A DNA stretch of 64,000 nt, from positions 33,284,213 through 33,348,212 of the forward strand of contig OZ234493.1 of the NCBI GenBank assembly GCA_965153455.1, given 5' to 3'. The stretch is from Sphagnum compactum. Lineage: Eukaryota > Bryophyta > Sphagnopsida > Sphagnales. Shown piece by piece: positions 1 to 12,600 of the stretch. Position numbers and translations under genes: made by a program. The stretch's first letter is position 1; each line of letters starts with the position of its first letter. The notes beneath the pieces are model-generated. The model worked only from the letters and a program-made list of their open reading frames with translations, was not told the DNA's origin and did not search any database.

Positions 1-1402
1 GTTATGAGCAACGTTCCAAGTAACTTGAATTCCCTACACCTACACCCATTGCTTCAAGTCGTCTGGAAGCCCAATGTACAAGTGATACAAGAAATTCAAA
101 AAAATGGTATATACAACTTTGAATTCTTCTAAAAGTAAGGAATAATGAAAGCATTTGGTATTCATATGTAGATGTCATATATCTAGGTGATGATAATGCA
201 CAAACATGAAGTCCTTTTCAAAAAAGTAAAAGGAAGAGGAAAATACTAGTCATGAAAATCTTTAGAAATCAAAGCAAGGAAGCCCAAACAAGCCAATTGG
301 GAAAATTGTAAAATATCATCACTCATCAATGCAACGAAAATTGAAAATGAGGTTATCTTGGAAGTTGTTGATATTCAAGACAATATGGAATCATCCATCA
401 CAAGGGATTTTTGTATGGGGACTACAAGAAGATACAAGATTACATGAATGGTATTAGCCATAACAAGGAACACTAGAACATGTTTGCAAAACTTACTTTG
501 AGTTCATTGATTCATTCATGAACAATAGACCTTACTTCAATCCACCACATACATGAGATTTCATGAATTTAGATGATGACGTGTATTGTGCACTACCTTA
601 CCATCAATTTTTGTAAGCTAACCTTGAGTTCATTGAAGAATTGAATAATGAGAAGGCCCTTGATAAAGATCATCCAAATTTGTTTGTTAGTTGTGATTTA
701 AGTTTACATTATGCAAAAGTATTTTAGGATGGGCATTGTTGGATTTAATGCCTCCCAATCTACATACAAATGGTTAGAGTGGGCAAAATAAACCAATGAA
801 TCCCTGCCCCCTTTCGTCTAGTTGGGCTCAAAACCCCAATGATATGTGTAGTTTGGTAGAACCTTACATTTCAACCAACATTTCCAAATCCAAATACAAG
901 TCCAAATGTGGAAAGAGGACAACCAACTACCTCAAATTTAGTACTAAAACAAATTACACCACTACAAAATCCAAGAGCTAGAAGTAATCCCTTACCACAA
1001 TTCACAACAAACAATCTAAAACCAATTAAATAGTGCTTTAGGTCAATATTGGCACCATGTGAGGAACATAGGTGTGAAAAGAAAATCAACATCTACTCAT
1101 AATTTTTTTGTTGAAACAACTGAAAAAGGCAACATGGTTTTAATGGAATCCATCGATTGGATCCATAAAATCAACTTGTAGATTAAAGAAAGACAAGTTC
1201 AAGCACAAGAAGACATACTATAAAAGTAGTTGAATATTTCAAACTTCAAGCCATAAATATCAATTGGACTCAACAAGGCATCATTGAAGCAATTATAAGG
1301 TTCATAATAGTAATGGTCCTTGTAATCAAGAGAGACCAACACAACCATGCACCATGAGCTCTTACTACAATGTCAACTTGACATCACACTAATATTACTA
1401 AA
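1..1402. other. AT-rich DNA without a recognisable gene
   Basis: No reading frame here resembles a known protein. Short plus-strand frames around 0.8-1.1 kb are interrupted and of low complexity. The stretch lies downstream of the minus-strand PIF/Harbinger relic at 1.8-2.7 kb and could contain further decayed parts of it, but I see no motif that proves this. Confidence 0.5.
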
Positions 1403-1650
1403 GATTTGGAATATTGAACTTGCAATAGAAAGATGTTTGTAATATGTGCATACACATATATTGTCTTACAGATTTGGAATCTTGAACTTGAAACAAAACG
1501 ATGTTTGCAACCATTTGCATAGACACATATACTATTACAAATTTGGAATCCTAAACTTGAAATAAAAAGAGGTTTACAATTATTTCCATGTACACATATA
1601 CTACTATAAATTTGAAATCTTGAACTTGAAATAGAAAGATGTTTGTAGTT
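1403..1650. repeat. 69-bp tandem repeat, about 3.6 copies
   Basis: The phrase TTTGGAATCTTGAACTTG recurs with starts near 1406, 1474, 1543 and 1612, giving a 68-69 bp period. Because 69 is a multiple of three, the minus strand stays open across the copies as a 23-residue repeat, but the peptide has no known domain. The copies differ at many positions, so the array is old. Confidence 0.8.
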
Positions 1651-1839
1651 TACATAGATAGTAGTTGAATTGAATACCTCAAAATTACCATGGTGATGTT
1701 TGGCCAACTTTAATGATGTTGTGCAGACAAGCTAGATCTCGAAGTTGCAACAATGTTGTTCCTTTGAAAGTTCTTTGCCTTTGTTGTGAATAGTGTTTCA
1801 TTGTGATTCAATTCATTCAATGCATCATGTTGACATCTT

Positions 1840-2700
1840 TCATTTAGCTTCCATTTCAATCACTTGCATTAGTTCTTCCACATTTACTTTTCTCCTCCCA
1901 AGTAGCAAATTGCAAAATAAACAACAAGCACTAAAAACATTAGGCACAATTGTTATGTGCAATTCTATTTTCTTTAAAAGTTCTTTAAAAGTTAGTTTCA
2001 TTATACCAAAGACAAAATTTTCAACAATTGACCTCCCTTTTTGTGCTTGTGATTGTACAATAATTCCAAAAATGAATGGTGTTCCCTTTCTTTATGCAAG
2101 GTCATGAAACATGGAAGTAATTGGTAATCCTTATCTCCAAGCAAATATGGAGGCCCCCATGCAATGCACATTGATACAACCTTGATTTCCTTAACACATG
2201 AGAGTCATTCACACTCCCAAGCAATCCCACAAAAACATCCATGAACCTTTTTTGGCTATCAACCACTACTTGAGCCACAGTGTTCTAACCCTTGGTCTTG
2301 TGATAATAGTAATGCTTTGAAAAATTACTAGTTGGTTTTGCTTTACAAATGTGAATTCCATGTATAACACCCATTACACTAAGCATGCCACACCAATTTT
2401 TGAAATCCAACATGACAACTTGCATCTTATCTATCATCCATAGGCCATGTAATGAGTTTTCTAAACATATTATGATCACTTCAAAAAACATAAAAACTAC
2501 ATTAGAATGCCCAATGGCAAACAATTCATTGCAAGATAAGATTGTAAATTGCACATGCATGTGATTCAAATCTCGACTAATTTTTTTTTGTAAAACTTCA
2601 TATCTTACTTTGAAATCAAAGGCCTCATTTAGTTACAAATGTTTAGAAATGCATTCTTTGACATCTAAAAATGTTTAATCCACTTATACTTATCATATTT
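1840..2700 (-). pseudogene. PIF/Harbinger transposase relic
   Basis: Read on the minus strand this matches the DDE nuclease (HARBI1-like) of PIF/Harbinger transposons. In order: a segment where families have GAIDGTH, here GVIHGIH (first catalytic Asp replaced by His); a block reading VAQVVVDSQKRFMDVFVG then GSVNDS, which keeps the second Asp; and RSIVENFVFG, which keeps the catalytic Glu, followed by a helix ending in VPNVFSACC. A TAG stop interrupts the frame near 2286, and at least one frameshift lies near 2140, so no full protein can be made. The final frame ends at a TGA at 1840. The N-terminal part fades into noise above about 2650. The partner Myb-like ORF of autonomous elements was not found. 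Family knowledge: the transposase cuts at terminal inverted repeats and targets TWA sites. Confidence 0.8.
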
Positions 2701-5329
2701 TGTCAACAAGAATGGTTAAATGAGAGAGGTAATGGTTAAGTTGGTTGTCAAATTTTGACCATACATTTTGTGCAATGTCTTTTGTTGCTTGCCCCCAACA
2801 CTAAACTTCTCTTTTTTCTTCTTCTTTGGGATCACTTTTTGAACATTTGATTATTGTGAGGTTTTAAATTCCACCCATCCAAGCTCCATGCACATACATG
2901 CATCTCCATATATTAATTTCTTAATGTTTGGAAGTTCATTTTTACTATTAGCATTATGTTCAACTTTTATTTTTGGGTATAGTGGGGGTTTCCCCCCTTT
3001 GTTTTGGGGTCTTATTTTCATCAACATGAAAACTATTTTAGAATTATTATGAACTCTAACATGATAAGTTTAAACATAAAATAAAAAATGCATAATATGT
3101 ATAAGATGAACATGAACATGATGCACACTTCATATATTTAAAAAATAATAATTCAAAATTTTAAAAAGATGAACATTAATAATAAAATTGAATATGAAAA
3201 GTGAACATGCTACAAAATCATTCCTTAACTTGATGTTGATCATATCAAAGGCAATGGTTTGTGTTACATTTATTTATTTCGAAAGCTTATTGTGGGAACT
3301 TCTATAAAGTCTAGCATTTAAAGAACCTTTCTAAACATCTTCTTAGATACCCATCAAGGATGAATAATATATGGAGATTTATATTAAGAACATGGAGAAA
3401 AATATTTGCCATTGACATTGAAAAATTTAATTTGTTTTTGTGTAAACAACCGATTTCTTACATACAGGTTCCAATAAAGCTTATGTCACCATGGGCTTTG
3501 ACCCCAATCTTCACCCCCATTCTCCCGCCCCCCCTTTTTTTTTTGCTTTTGTCATCTATCTATTAAATAAAATATTTTTTTGTTTTGTTTGTCATGTTGA
3601 GGTCTACCAAATCATAGCACTCCCACCACAATTTTGGTACCATTGAAAGCCCTCAATGAATAGGGGTGCATGGAAATAGTTTGTTAATGTTTAGACTTGT
3701 GATGCAAAAGTTATTAATTATTGACTAATTTTGTGAAGGAAAGTTCAATAAAATCGAAACCAAATTTTTGAAAAAAATTGGGGCATTTTTTGGTATTGTT
3801 TGAAAAAGTTCAATGAGTAAGATTAAATGGAAGCAATTTCATAATTTCTAGATTTAAGTTGTAGGAGACATTGATTTTTGAATAACTTTCATTGCTAGAA
3901 ATTTGTTTGAAATTTAAAATGATTTTCTTACAATTGGGCTTTATTGTTAAGGTCCTATCCACACTTGAAGAAAATATTGAATGATGTTCACACTTAAACC
4001 AACAACACATGCCACATTAGTCTATCTATTAAAATAGGTAATTTGCTTTTTTTGGTTTGTAGTTCCTTGCTATGCACTAGATATTGTTGGAAAGCCTTCA
4101 ATGAAAAAGGGTGCATTGAGATGGTTTTTTAATGTTTAAACTTAATGTGTAGGAATTATTTTATTGAACAATTTTATCATTGAAAATTCAACAAAATTAT
4201 AACTAAAACTTTAGGGAGATTGGGGTGTGCTCTTGGTAATGTTGGAAAACCCTTGATGAGTGGGGTTTTGTGGAGGCAATCTTGTAATTTTTGGACCTAT
4301 GGTGTAGGATATATTGGATTAATCTATGTCATTGGAAATTCAAAAAAAAATCAAATCCAATTAGTTGAGTAATGAGTTCACACTTGGGCCACCAACACAA
4401 TCCACACTAGCTTCCTTTAATTTCCATTATTTTTACAACACATTCAACGTACAGATGCCTTGACATGAACACCACCATATGAGTGAATGGTGCAACATCC
4501 CATACAAATGAATTACCTTTGAGGACATCTATAATATTAATATGTTTGATCAAAGGTTGAGGGGAAGTTGAATGATGCTTGTTGATCTCTAGTAGTTGGT
4601 CATCTAGTGGTTGATCATCTTGTGGCCCCTCAAATCTTGTTGCTTTTGATGTTTGGTTGAGGTTTAAAGTGTTTGATGATAGTTGTTGATACATCCCCAA
4701 GAATGGCAAGGCTTGGTAGGCTAGGACCCACTAAAAAGATGCCAAGACCTTGCCAAAGAACTATGGGACATGGGACCTAGTTGAAACCAATTTGAACCAC
4801 CAATTTTATGAGCTTCACAACTTTGTTCATAATTATACAATTTTGGATATTAACAACTTTACCGATGCATAAATATATTTGAACTCAATAATCTATTATA
4901 GTTGAAGACTCTACATCATTTGTAATTTTGCCACATTTATTATACCTTAGACTAGTGGCACTTTAGAATGCATCTTATCAAGGAGGCTTTTCTCATTGCT
5001 CTATGTCCATTGCAATTTGCCACTAGTGGTTTTTGAGTTTTGAAAGTAAGTGTAGAATATTTGAATGCTCATTCCTAGGTGGTTTTGACCTCGTATAGGG
5101 TGGTGAACATTGTGTTTGGCCCCTCTCGATTACCCTTCATTGTACACATGCACGCCTATTTTAATAATAATCTATGACAAAGTCACCAACAATGATTGTG
5201 TTGGACAATTTTGGTCATTTTATCAAAAAATTGAAACTTTTGGATTAATGTGTTTTTTTCTTGTGTAAATTTGATTACATTTGCTAAAATTTGGGAAAAA
5301 ATCAGCAAATTTTTTATATCACAAAATTG
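2701..5329. other. Intergenic AT-rich DNA
   Basis: No gene seen. A block near 3.6-4.4 kb repeats a diverged theme (growth of the phrase ATGAATAGGGGTGCATGGA, again near 4105 and 4255 with a nearby TTTGTAGGA-like word), suggesting an old tandem duplication of roughly 250-500 bp. A 100-residue minus-strand frame at 4407-4709 has no domain I recognise and is left unnamed. Confidence 0.4.
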
Positions 5330-5610
5330 AAAAAAAGAAAGGGTGTGTGTGACAATGTGGCCTTGCCATTTACATTAAAAAAAAGTATCTTATTAAGGCA
5401 AAAGAAGAGTTATGGAAACTCAAATATTTCACCATGCAAAAATGTGTTAATCTTCCAAAAATCCTCATATAAAAAAAATAGACCTATTATTTATTATTAT
5501 TATTATCTAGGGGCCTATAAAAATCCCTTAAGCTACTATACTCTATAATGAATCTAAACATAATAATATCCTTGCCTTGGTAGTAGGCAAGGCTGAAAAG
5601 TCCATAGTGA
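5330..5610 (+). mobile_element. Dispersed repeat family A, copy 1
   Basis: This stretch is matched in inverted orientation at 16385-16710 and in part at 8055-8240. Shared blocks are GTGGCCTTGCCATTTA, TATCTTATTAAGGCAAAA, GGAAACTCAAATATTTCA and CCCTTAAGCTACT. The 3' end carries an 8-bp inverted repeat CCTTGCCT...AGGCAAGG at about 5571-5593. No coding potential is seen, so this is a non-autonomous element or the remnant of one. Class is unknown. Confidence 0.7.
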
Positions 5611-5705
5611 ATTGAAAAAACATGTAGAAAATGGGTTTCAGTAACAAAGTTGGTTCTAGATTTCAATTCTAATGTGCAAAACTCTTCAAACTAAGTCCTC
5701 AAGGG

Positions 5706-5800
5706 TGATGATGGTTCATTGGTATAGCCCGTGTCTGGGATCATTAAGATCTCAAATAAAAAAGGTTATGAGTTCAAATCCATTGGTGTGCAAAAAAAAT
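5706..5800 (+). mobile_element. tRNA-like (SINE head) sequence
   Basis: A pol III A-box match TGGTTCATTGG (5712-5722) is followed about 50 bp later by a B-box match GTTCAAATC (5772-5780), then an A-rich stretch. The expected T-stem does not pair well, and the anticodon arm is replaced by a hairpin GGGATC-loop-GATCTC, so this is not a working tRNA gene. It fits the tRNA-related head of a SINE or a tRNA pseudogene. The sequence was seen only once in the window. Confidence 0.5.
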
Positions 5801-5934
5801 GAAAAGAAAAAACTTCTCTAATGAAAAGAAATGGGGTTTGACAAGGAAAAACAAAAAAGATGAAAGACTTGCATGCTACTACTAGTAGCTCATACTGAGA
5901 TGGTACGTTAGCATCGGGACGGGAAGAAGCTATG

Positions 5935-5996
5935 CTATGTCCGACTCGAGGACATTTTCAACTTACTATGTCTGACTCGAGGACATTTTCAACTTA
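5935..5996. repeat. 31-bp tandem duplication
   Basis: CTATGTCCGACTCGAGGACA and the following 11 bases occur twice back to back (5935-5965 and 5966-5996) with one C/T difference, so this is a fairly young duplication. No function is evident. Confidence 0.85.
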
Positions 5997-6730
5997 GGGT
6001 TTTTAACTTCATTCAATAAGGTGAATAACACTATTGGGTGGGGGGCATGGGGGTGACTTTGATGGAGTCATATTTTATAAAGGATTGTAGGAGGTTGGTG
6101 GCTTATTAGAGCCAAGATCCATCCACACCCCCACTATGTCGGCCTTCCCGGTGTCTACCATCGAGATCTTTGGAAATAAAACTTTTGATACTTTCTGGAG
6201 CTTTCCATACATGATAGCCTCTTTGTGCATCATAGACTCGTTTCAGATGTGGATCCGTTTGTTTTTGACCCGAAAAAAAAATTTGTCATATTTTTACCAA
6301 AAATTGAGAAATCTTTTTTTGGAAGTTTTTCTAAGTGTAGTAGATCTTAATAAATTTGTGAAATTTTGGATATCACGAAATTTCTTTGTTAAAATAAATA
6401 AATAAATAAAGAAAATCCCTAAACCCTAAACCTAAAGTAAAGGAAAGAGAACCCATTCCTCCCTCCCAAGACTAAAAAGTTTGAACCTAGGGTACTTAGA
6501 CACTTTAGTGGAGAGACAAAATACAAGTGCGGGGGTGGTGCTTTTGATGGTGTGCCAAAGTTCAATAGAAGTTTGGACCATGTAGATTGGTGGCTTCTAT
6601 TCGAGCATGTACTTAGTGTAGGAATTTCTTGGAATTTGTTTGCGATTCGATTCCATTCATGTATGGTGGTGGAGTAAGATGAACTTTTGAGGCAAAGTGA
6701 GAGAGATGGGGTGGTCACTTTGGTTGACTC

Positions 6731-6850
6731 GACCATGCCAAACCCTACTACGGTGCTAACTCGACTTGTGCCAAACCCTACTACGGTGCTAACTTGACCG
6801 TGCCAAACCCTACTACTGTGCCAACTCGACCGTGCCAAGCCTATGGTGCT
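6731..6850. repeat. 32-33 bp tandem repeat
   Basis: The phrase CCAAACCCTACTACGGTGC recurs near 6738, 6771 and 6803 with a further degraded copy. It keeps a minus-strand frame open (149 residues at 6419-6868) but only as a low-complexity repeat peptide, so no gene is called. Confidence 0.75.
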
Positions 6851-6990
6851 AACTTGACCGTGTGCCAATGCTACATTGCCAACTCACCTAGATGTTCATT
6901 CATCGAAATCTAGATGAACATTTCCAGGGTTAAACATGGCCATTTGCGGTGTCACCTAAGAAGGTGAAGGTGCTATGCTAGTGGGGATGT

Positions 6991-7510
6991 GGGTTTGCCC
7001 TTTGCCCACTACTCCAAATGTTTGTTTCCAATGTACAAAACCCTAAACCCTAGAACTTCCAAATAAGTCACCCACATCCTTGGGTTTGCCCTTTGCCCAT
7101 TACTCCAAATGTTTGTTTCCATGTACAAAACCCTAAACCCTAAAACTTCCAAATAAGTCACCCACATCCTTGGGTTTGCCCTTTGCCCACTACTCCAAAT
7201 GTTTGTTTCCAATGTACAAAACCCTAAACCCTAAAACTTCCAAATAAGTCACCCACATCCTTGGGTTTGCCCTTTGCCGACTACTCCAAATGTTTGTTTC
7301 CAATGTACAAAACCCTAAACCCTAAAACTTCCAAATAAGTCACCCACATCCTTTTCCACAAATTTTCTCGATCCTCATGAAGGAAACCCTAAACCCTAAA
7401 ACTTTCAAATAAGTCACCTGAATTCTTTCCACAAGACTGGATGGATCCTCATGAAGTAAAGAAACCCTAAACCCTTAAACTTGCAAATAAGTCACGCAAA
7501 TCCTTTCCAC
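6991..7510. repeat. 91-bp tandem repeat with telomere-like words
   Basis: Four copies of a 90-91 bp unit start at 6991, 7082, 7172 and 7263. Each contains AAACCCTAAACCCTA, the plant telomere word in CCCTAAA orientation. Three further shortened copies reach about 7510, with the variant flank CCTTTCCACAAG and TCCTCATGAA. The first four copies are nearly identical, which points to recent expansion or homogenisation. Confidence 0.85.
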
Positions 7511-7570
7511 AAGTCTTGATCCTCATGAATGAATGGGCACAGATCGATGATGCCCGAAGATATGAACTAC

Positions 7571-7704
7571 CACCCTTGGGTCAGATTGGGCCCCGAGGCC
7601 TCATGCTCCGTAGCGGGGGGTGGGGTTAAGAGCCCCCACCACATATGAGTTAGTGTCCACCCTTGGTTAGCTTGGGCCTCAAGCCCTCATGCTCGATACG
7701 GTAA
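7571..7704. repeat. Direct repeat of about 46 bp
   Basis: CCACCCTTGG... ending in CCTCATGCTC appears at 7571 and again at 7659, separated by a G-rich linker. The two copies differ at several positions. Function unknown. Confidence 0.6.
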
Positions 7705-7711
7705 GTCCATG

Positions 7712-7769
7712 ATAGGTTAGTTACCACATTATTTACCCCATTTTTCCGTAAACGCGGTAACTTACCTAT
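7712..7769. repeat. Imperfect inverted repeat (stem-loop)
   Basis: ATAGGTTAGTTACCAC (7712-7727) faces GCGGTAACTTACCTAT (7754-7769); the 16-base arms pair with two mismatches around a 26-base loop. It could be a terminal hairpin of a decayed element. Confidence 0.6.
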
Positions 7770-8054
7770 GAACTTAGGGCTACCAAGAGTAGTGTCATCC
7801 GGGCATGGTCCTTCCAAAAAACCCTATTAACATTGTCTTCTTTGAGTTGAAGAAAATCCCTTTTTGGCTTTGTAGTGTATATAACATATTTGCACAATTT
7901 GATAGTTGCATTTTCAATTTTCAAACATAAACTTAATGCAAAATCTTTTGAGAAACTAATTAATTGGAGGGCACTTTACATTCATGAATATTGCTTCTTA
8001 TAAAAAGAAGAGGAATATTACACCTACTCCTTAAGAGCGGAGAGGGATCTTATA

Positions 8055-8240
8055 GCTACAAAGATCACATTGTGGTCTTGCCATTTACATGGAAATGTAT
8101 CTTAAGGAAAAAAGAAGTATTGCGAAAACTCAAATATTTCACTATGGTGAAAAATATAATCTTCAAAAAAAATCCTCTAAAACAAATCAAAATCCTTTCA
8201 AAGTATTACAATAACTTTGTAACTAATCTCGATTTTATTT
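8055..8240 (+). mobile_element. Dispersed repeat family A, copy 2 (partial)
   Basis: Shares CTTGCCATTTACAT, the TATCTTAAGG-type block and AACTCAAATATTTCA with the copies at 5.3 kb and 16.4 kb, in the same order. The 3' half with the CCTTGCCT hairpin is missing. Confidence 0.6.
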
Positions 8241-8439
8241 TATTTATTTTTTTAATTTTTTTAATTTTTATTTAAATTTTATTTTTCTTTCAAGTAAGTA
8301 GGATCCACTCCGACGGTTAGGGCTTCTTCTATATGTGGGGTTGGATTTGAGAACAATTTGTTTGCACAAGAAGCTAGTAAGGATTTTGCATACAAGAGGA
8401 TGAGGTCGGTTGCGGATGTGAAATGGGTAGTAGTGAGTG

Positions 8440-8640
8440 CAGTCGATGGATGATGGTTGGGAATATGAAATGGATATTCCCTTTAGTGGATGGATGGATG
8501 GATGATGGTTGGGAATATGAAATGGATATTCCTTTAGTGGATGGATGGATGGATGGATGATGGTTCGAATATGAAATGGATATTCCTTTAGTGGATGGAT
8601 GGATGGATGATGGTTGGAATATGAAATGGATATTCCTTTT
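8440..8640. repeat. 50-54 bp minisatellite with GGAT runs
   Basis: GAATATGAAATGGATATTCC recurs at 8461, 8513, 8567 and 8617. Each copy is followed by a variable (GGAT)n tract, which explains the changing unit length. The minus-strand ORF here (8268-8720) encodes only a His/Pro-rich repeat peptide and is not called as a gene. Confidence 0.85.
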
Positions 8641-8702
8641 TCTATGCTGTCAATAATACTACTGCGGACAGACACAAAGAGAGTACAATTCACGGAATGT
8701 GG

Positions 8703-9660
8703 GACCCACCAGTGCACCAATGTAGGATGAATGGTATGTGGACAGGAAAAACAAATTATTCCTTGTTATCATCCAGTCCTCCCACAGGGTAACCACGGTG
8801 GTTAGATATTTTACTCGCCATCTACACATTTCTACTAACCTACCTACCTACCTAGTAGTACACTTAACCCATCAAGCGTCTCGCCATCATACCTGTGACA
8901 TACATATACTCACCACTTTTTTTTTACCTACCTACCTTATCATACTTACCCACGTAGTTACCTAGGTTTAGGGTTTAGGGTTCAGGTTTAGGGTTAAGAG
9001 GGTTGGAGGATGGATGGATGGATGTGGGAGGGTTAAGAGGATAGGTTACCAAGGTGGAAACTCAATGCTTTGGTTGCTTGTGGAATCATATTGCTTGGAC
9101 TTGAGCTTGAAAGTTTGATTATACCTACTTACCTACCTACCTACCTACCTACTTACCTACTCACAATATAGTACCCCTTACCTATATGCATGTGCAAACC
9201 TAATAAAGCCCCAACTAGTATCTTGTGGGCTTAGAATTATGTATTTGGCTCTACTACTAGTAAGAGATATACATTTATTTATTTTTTTCCAAAAATCATA
9301 CCTTGTTTGTTTAATCAAATTTAGCTAAATTTTTGGCGATGGATGAGAAATTTTATGGATGATAAATTTGTAATAAATATGGGAATTTTCTATTTGTCAA
9401 AAATGAAATATTCAAAATTAAAATAATTATACAACACAACCTGCTATTCAACAACTATGGTAGTAAAATTGTCATTCATATCATACTATGTTTTCCATTC
9501 ACAAAAAAAATTGTTGCCAAATTAGATGAGTTGGTGGGGAAGGTTGTTTTGGAGCAACTGAATTGCAACAAGCTGGTACATAAAATTATTGACCCATTTC
9601 ATAAGCACCCACCCCGTCAAGGTTGGTAGGTAGGTAGGTAGGTAGGTCTACAATCATCAT
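8703..9660. repeat. CCTACC/GGTAGG simple-sequence region
   Basis: CCTA tracts occur near 8840, 8930 and 9124-9152, and the complementary GGTA tract near 9627-9650. A short TTTAGGG run (8966-8996) lies between. The start has CCACCAGTGCACCA, also found at 34147 and in reverse near 41145. No gene is seen. Confidence 0.7.
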
Positions 9661-12600
9661 AGCTATGACCCTAAACTAGATGTCTCATCAGTTAGGTACC
9701 ATACCTACAAGTGATGTTCAGCACAAAAATAATTCGCAAAAGGTTTAGTTGGGAAAAAAAGGGAATTTTTTGAAAAATTGATATATTTTGTCAGAATTGT
9801 TGAAAAATTTTAACTCCATAATTCGGTTATTAATACAAATACACAATCTAAGTTGTACTTTGCATACCTATTTCTCAACTTTTGAAAAAAGACATGAAAT
9901 TAGTAAGATATGGTTGGTGTTCGGTTGTTAGCCTGTTTTTAATGGAGGGCACACTTTACCCTAATATCATAGTGCTCTTACCATTTCGGCATAAATTAAA
10001 TGATTTTTCATTTTGCCAAACTTTTGGAAAATTATTTATTATTTGTGCCAAAATTTTAATAAAATAAAAAAGCTTAATTGTTAGGTTTCAACCCAAGTTT
10101 CCAACCGTAGACTTCTCATGATAATGATTTAAAATTGAGACAATCTAAACACACTAGATTGTTCCATAACAATGACAAGATCTTGTTTATTATTTTGCTA
10201 TAACCATTACCTATCGAAAATTTCAGAATTAAAAAACCAAGTGCCAGAGTTAAGATTTCAAATTTAATTAAATATTCGATAGTTTGTTGCCGAAATGGTA
10301 AAGGTATTATGGTAGCCATATAACATTTGAAGTTCATATATTAAAAGAGCCACCCTTGTCCTAGCCAAAAACAAAATCTGCCCTATCAATTTTGATGGTG
10401 TGAATTTTTCAGCACTTCGTGAAAGCTTTTGAAAAAAACTTGAAAACTTGCTTTTCAATGTAAATATTGTTTTTTTAGAAGAAAAAAAACCCCCACAAAT
10501 TTGGAGAAAGGAAATTGGTCCACCCTAACCAAAAATAAAATAAAATCATAACATTTTGCCATGAAAATGAGGTAAAGTTATTAACAAAAAAGGGTTAATT
10601 CATCACCTCCCATATAATTGTCAAATAGGGTTTAAAGTTTATTTGAGGTAAGTAGTGACCTCCACTTGAGGGAATCACTTTTATTTCCTTTCAATGCAAT
10701 TATGGATGTGGAAAGGAACATTGACATATCATGAAATGGTAGATTTCCTTCTTGAATTTGAGGTTGTTTTTTATGAGATGGGCCTTTAAATGTAACATCG
10801 GAATTGGAAGGGAGTTCTACCATTGTTATATGAAATGTCAATGTGTGACATTGGCAATGAACCAAACTTCTAAGAATTATGGATTGTTCAAATGACAATG
10901 AGGGCAATTTGAAAGTAAACATTTGTGAAGTCTCTTTATCTTGTTGTTTGTAATCTTCATTTCAATTACTTGTTTTTATTAATCTTTTATTTATTTCAAT
11001 TTAAGTTGAAGCATGTTTTAGTATGGTATTTAGAACACATTTTTTAAAATTTAAAACATAAGGTTTTAATCACCAACCTCTCACCTTTTCACCTTAGGAA
11101 AATAAGTTTGCAATTGCATCCATGTTAACCTTTCACAATTTTGTTATGAATGTTGATTTTTTATTTTTTTGTCACTCACACTTTGATTTTTAACAAGAAA
11201 GAGAGAGTTTTTTTTCGTTTACGGTTTGGAAAATATCATTTTTATGATTTAGCTATTGACGATCTTGTTTGCAAATTGGAGGTTGATTTTTTGAAAGTTA
11301 TCCATTGTCATTCACATTAGCAATTTCAATTTTTTAATTATTTTAATTTCAATTTTTGATTGATTATTCTTTGCTTTTGACACCATAAAAAATAATTTCA
11401 AATGTATGTAGTGACCTATCATTGTTCAAGCTTTACCTTCAACCTTAATGCATTTTTTTTTTTCTAATGTGGCATTTCACATCTCACCCTTTGACCTCAT
11501 TGTTTTATTTGCATTTTTAATGACTTGTTGCATTTTTCTCTTCAATATTGTAAAGGTGTTCATGGGCTTTTCAAATCTCATTGTGAATATGCATGATTCA
11601 AAGTTTAATGGAGTTAGTGACTAAAAGTAATTTAAAAAAATGGCAATGCAAAATTTTAGTTCACATTGATGCTTGTTATATGGATGTGAAGCCTGAGTTT
11701 TAATGCCAATTTTTATTATCAATGATGTATATAATTTGAGAAATGAGTTTGATGTTCATTTCGAAGATGAAATGGAATGTGAGAAATTTTCATATGTCAA
11801 CACTTTTGTTGTTGAAGGAAATGCAATAAATGGAGGTTATGCAAGACTATGGTAGGGGGCTTCATCTTTGGAATGGTAGTTTAGTAAGACAATGAGGATC
11901 TTGTTAATATCTTGAATTGTGTGTGATGAAGATGTTTGAGTGGTTGTTGATGTAATTCAAAACTTTGGCAAACAAGGGGCAATACTTGAACAGGTTGATG
12001 TTGAGATTGTTTTGGTGAAGGATTAATTTGACATCAAAGGTTGTGTGTATGAATGTGAGAAAAAATGAACAAGTGTTAACTTATGAGTTTTAACCATTTG
12101 TGCATGAAGTTCTATTGTTTTTTTATTTAGTTTCATTAGTGTATGACATTTTTGTTGTAAAGACGAATGGTTAAAATGGTTTTATGTGTTGTGTTTTTAA
12201 ACATGAACATAAAAAACAATTGTTTGTTTGTGGGGTTTAGCCATTTGTGCATGAACGTTTATTGTTTGAAGTAATCAAAAAATGTTTTATTTGAGATTTT
12301 TATAGGATTGTGGGTTTAATATAGTGACTTAAAGGAGTCCACATGTTTGAGATAAATTTATTTCTTGACACATGATGTTATGAAGCCCAAATACCTAACT
12401 CCATTGCATATCTTGTTACATTGTTGAATAATATATTGGTTAAATTGTTCAAGTGAATGATCAGAGGCCCATGATGCGACAAAGCCCAAATATAACACTC
12501 TAAACATGCATATTTTGTTATGTTGTCAAAGATATTATTATTGTTTTAAGTATATGAATAAAATATCATTCTTCTTTGTGAAAATTGATTGAAGCAATTT

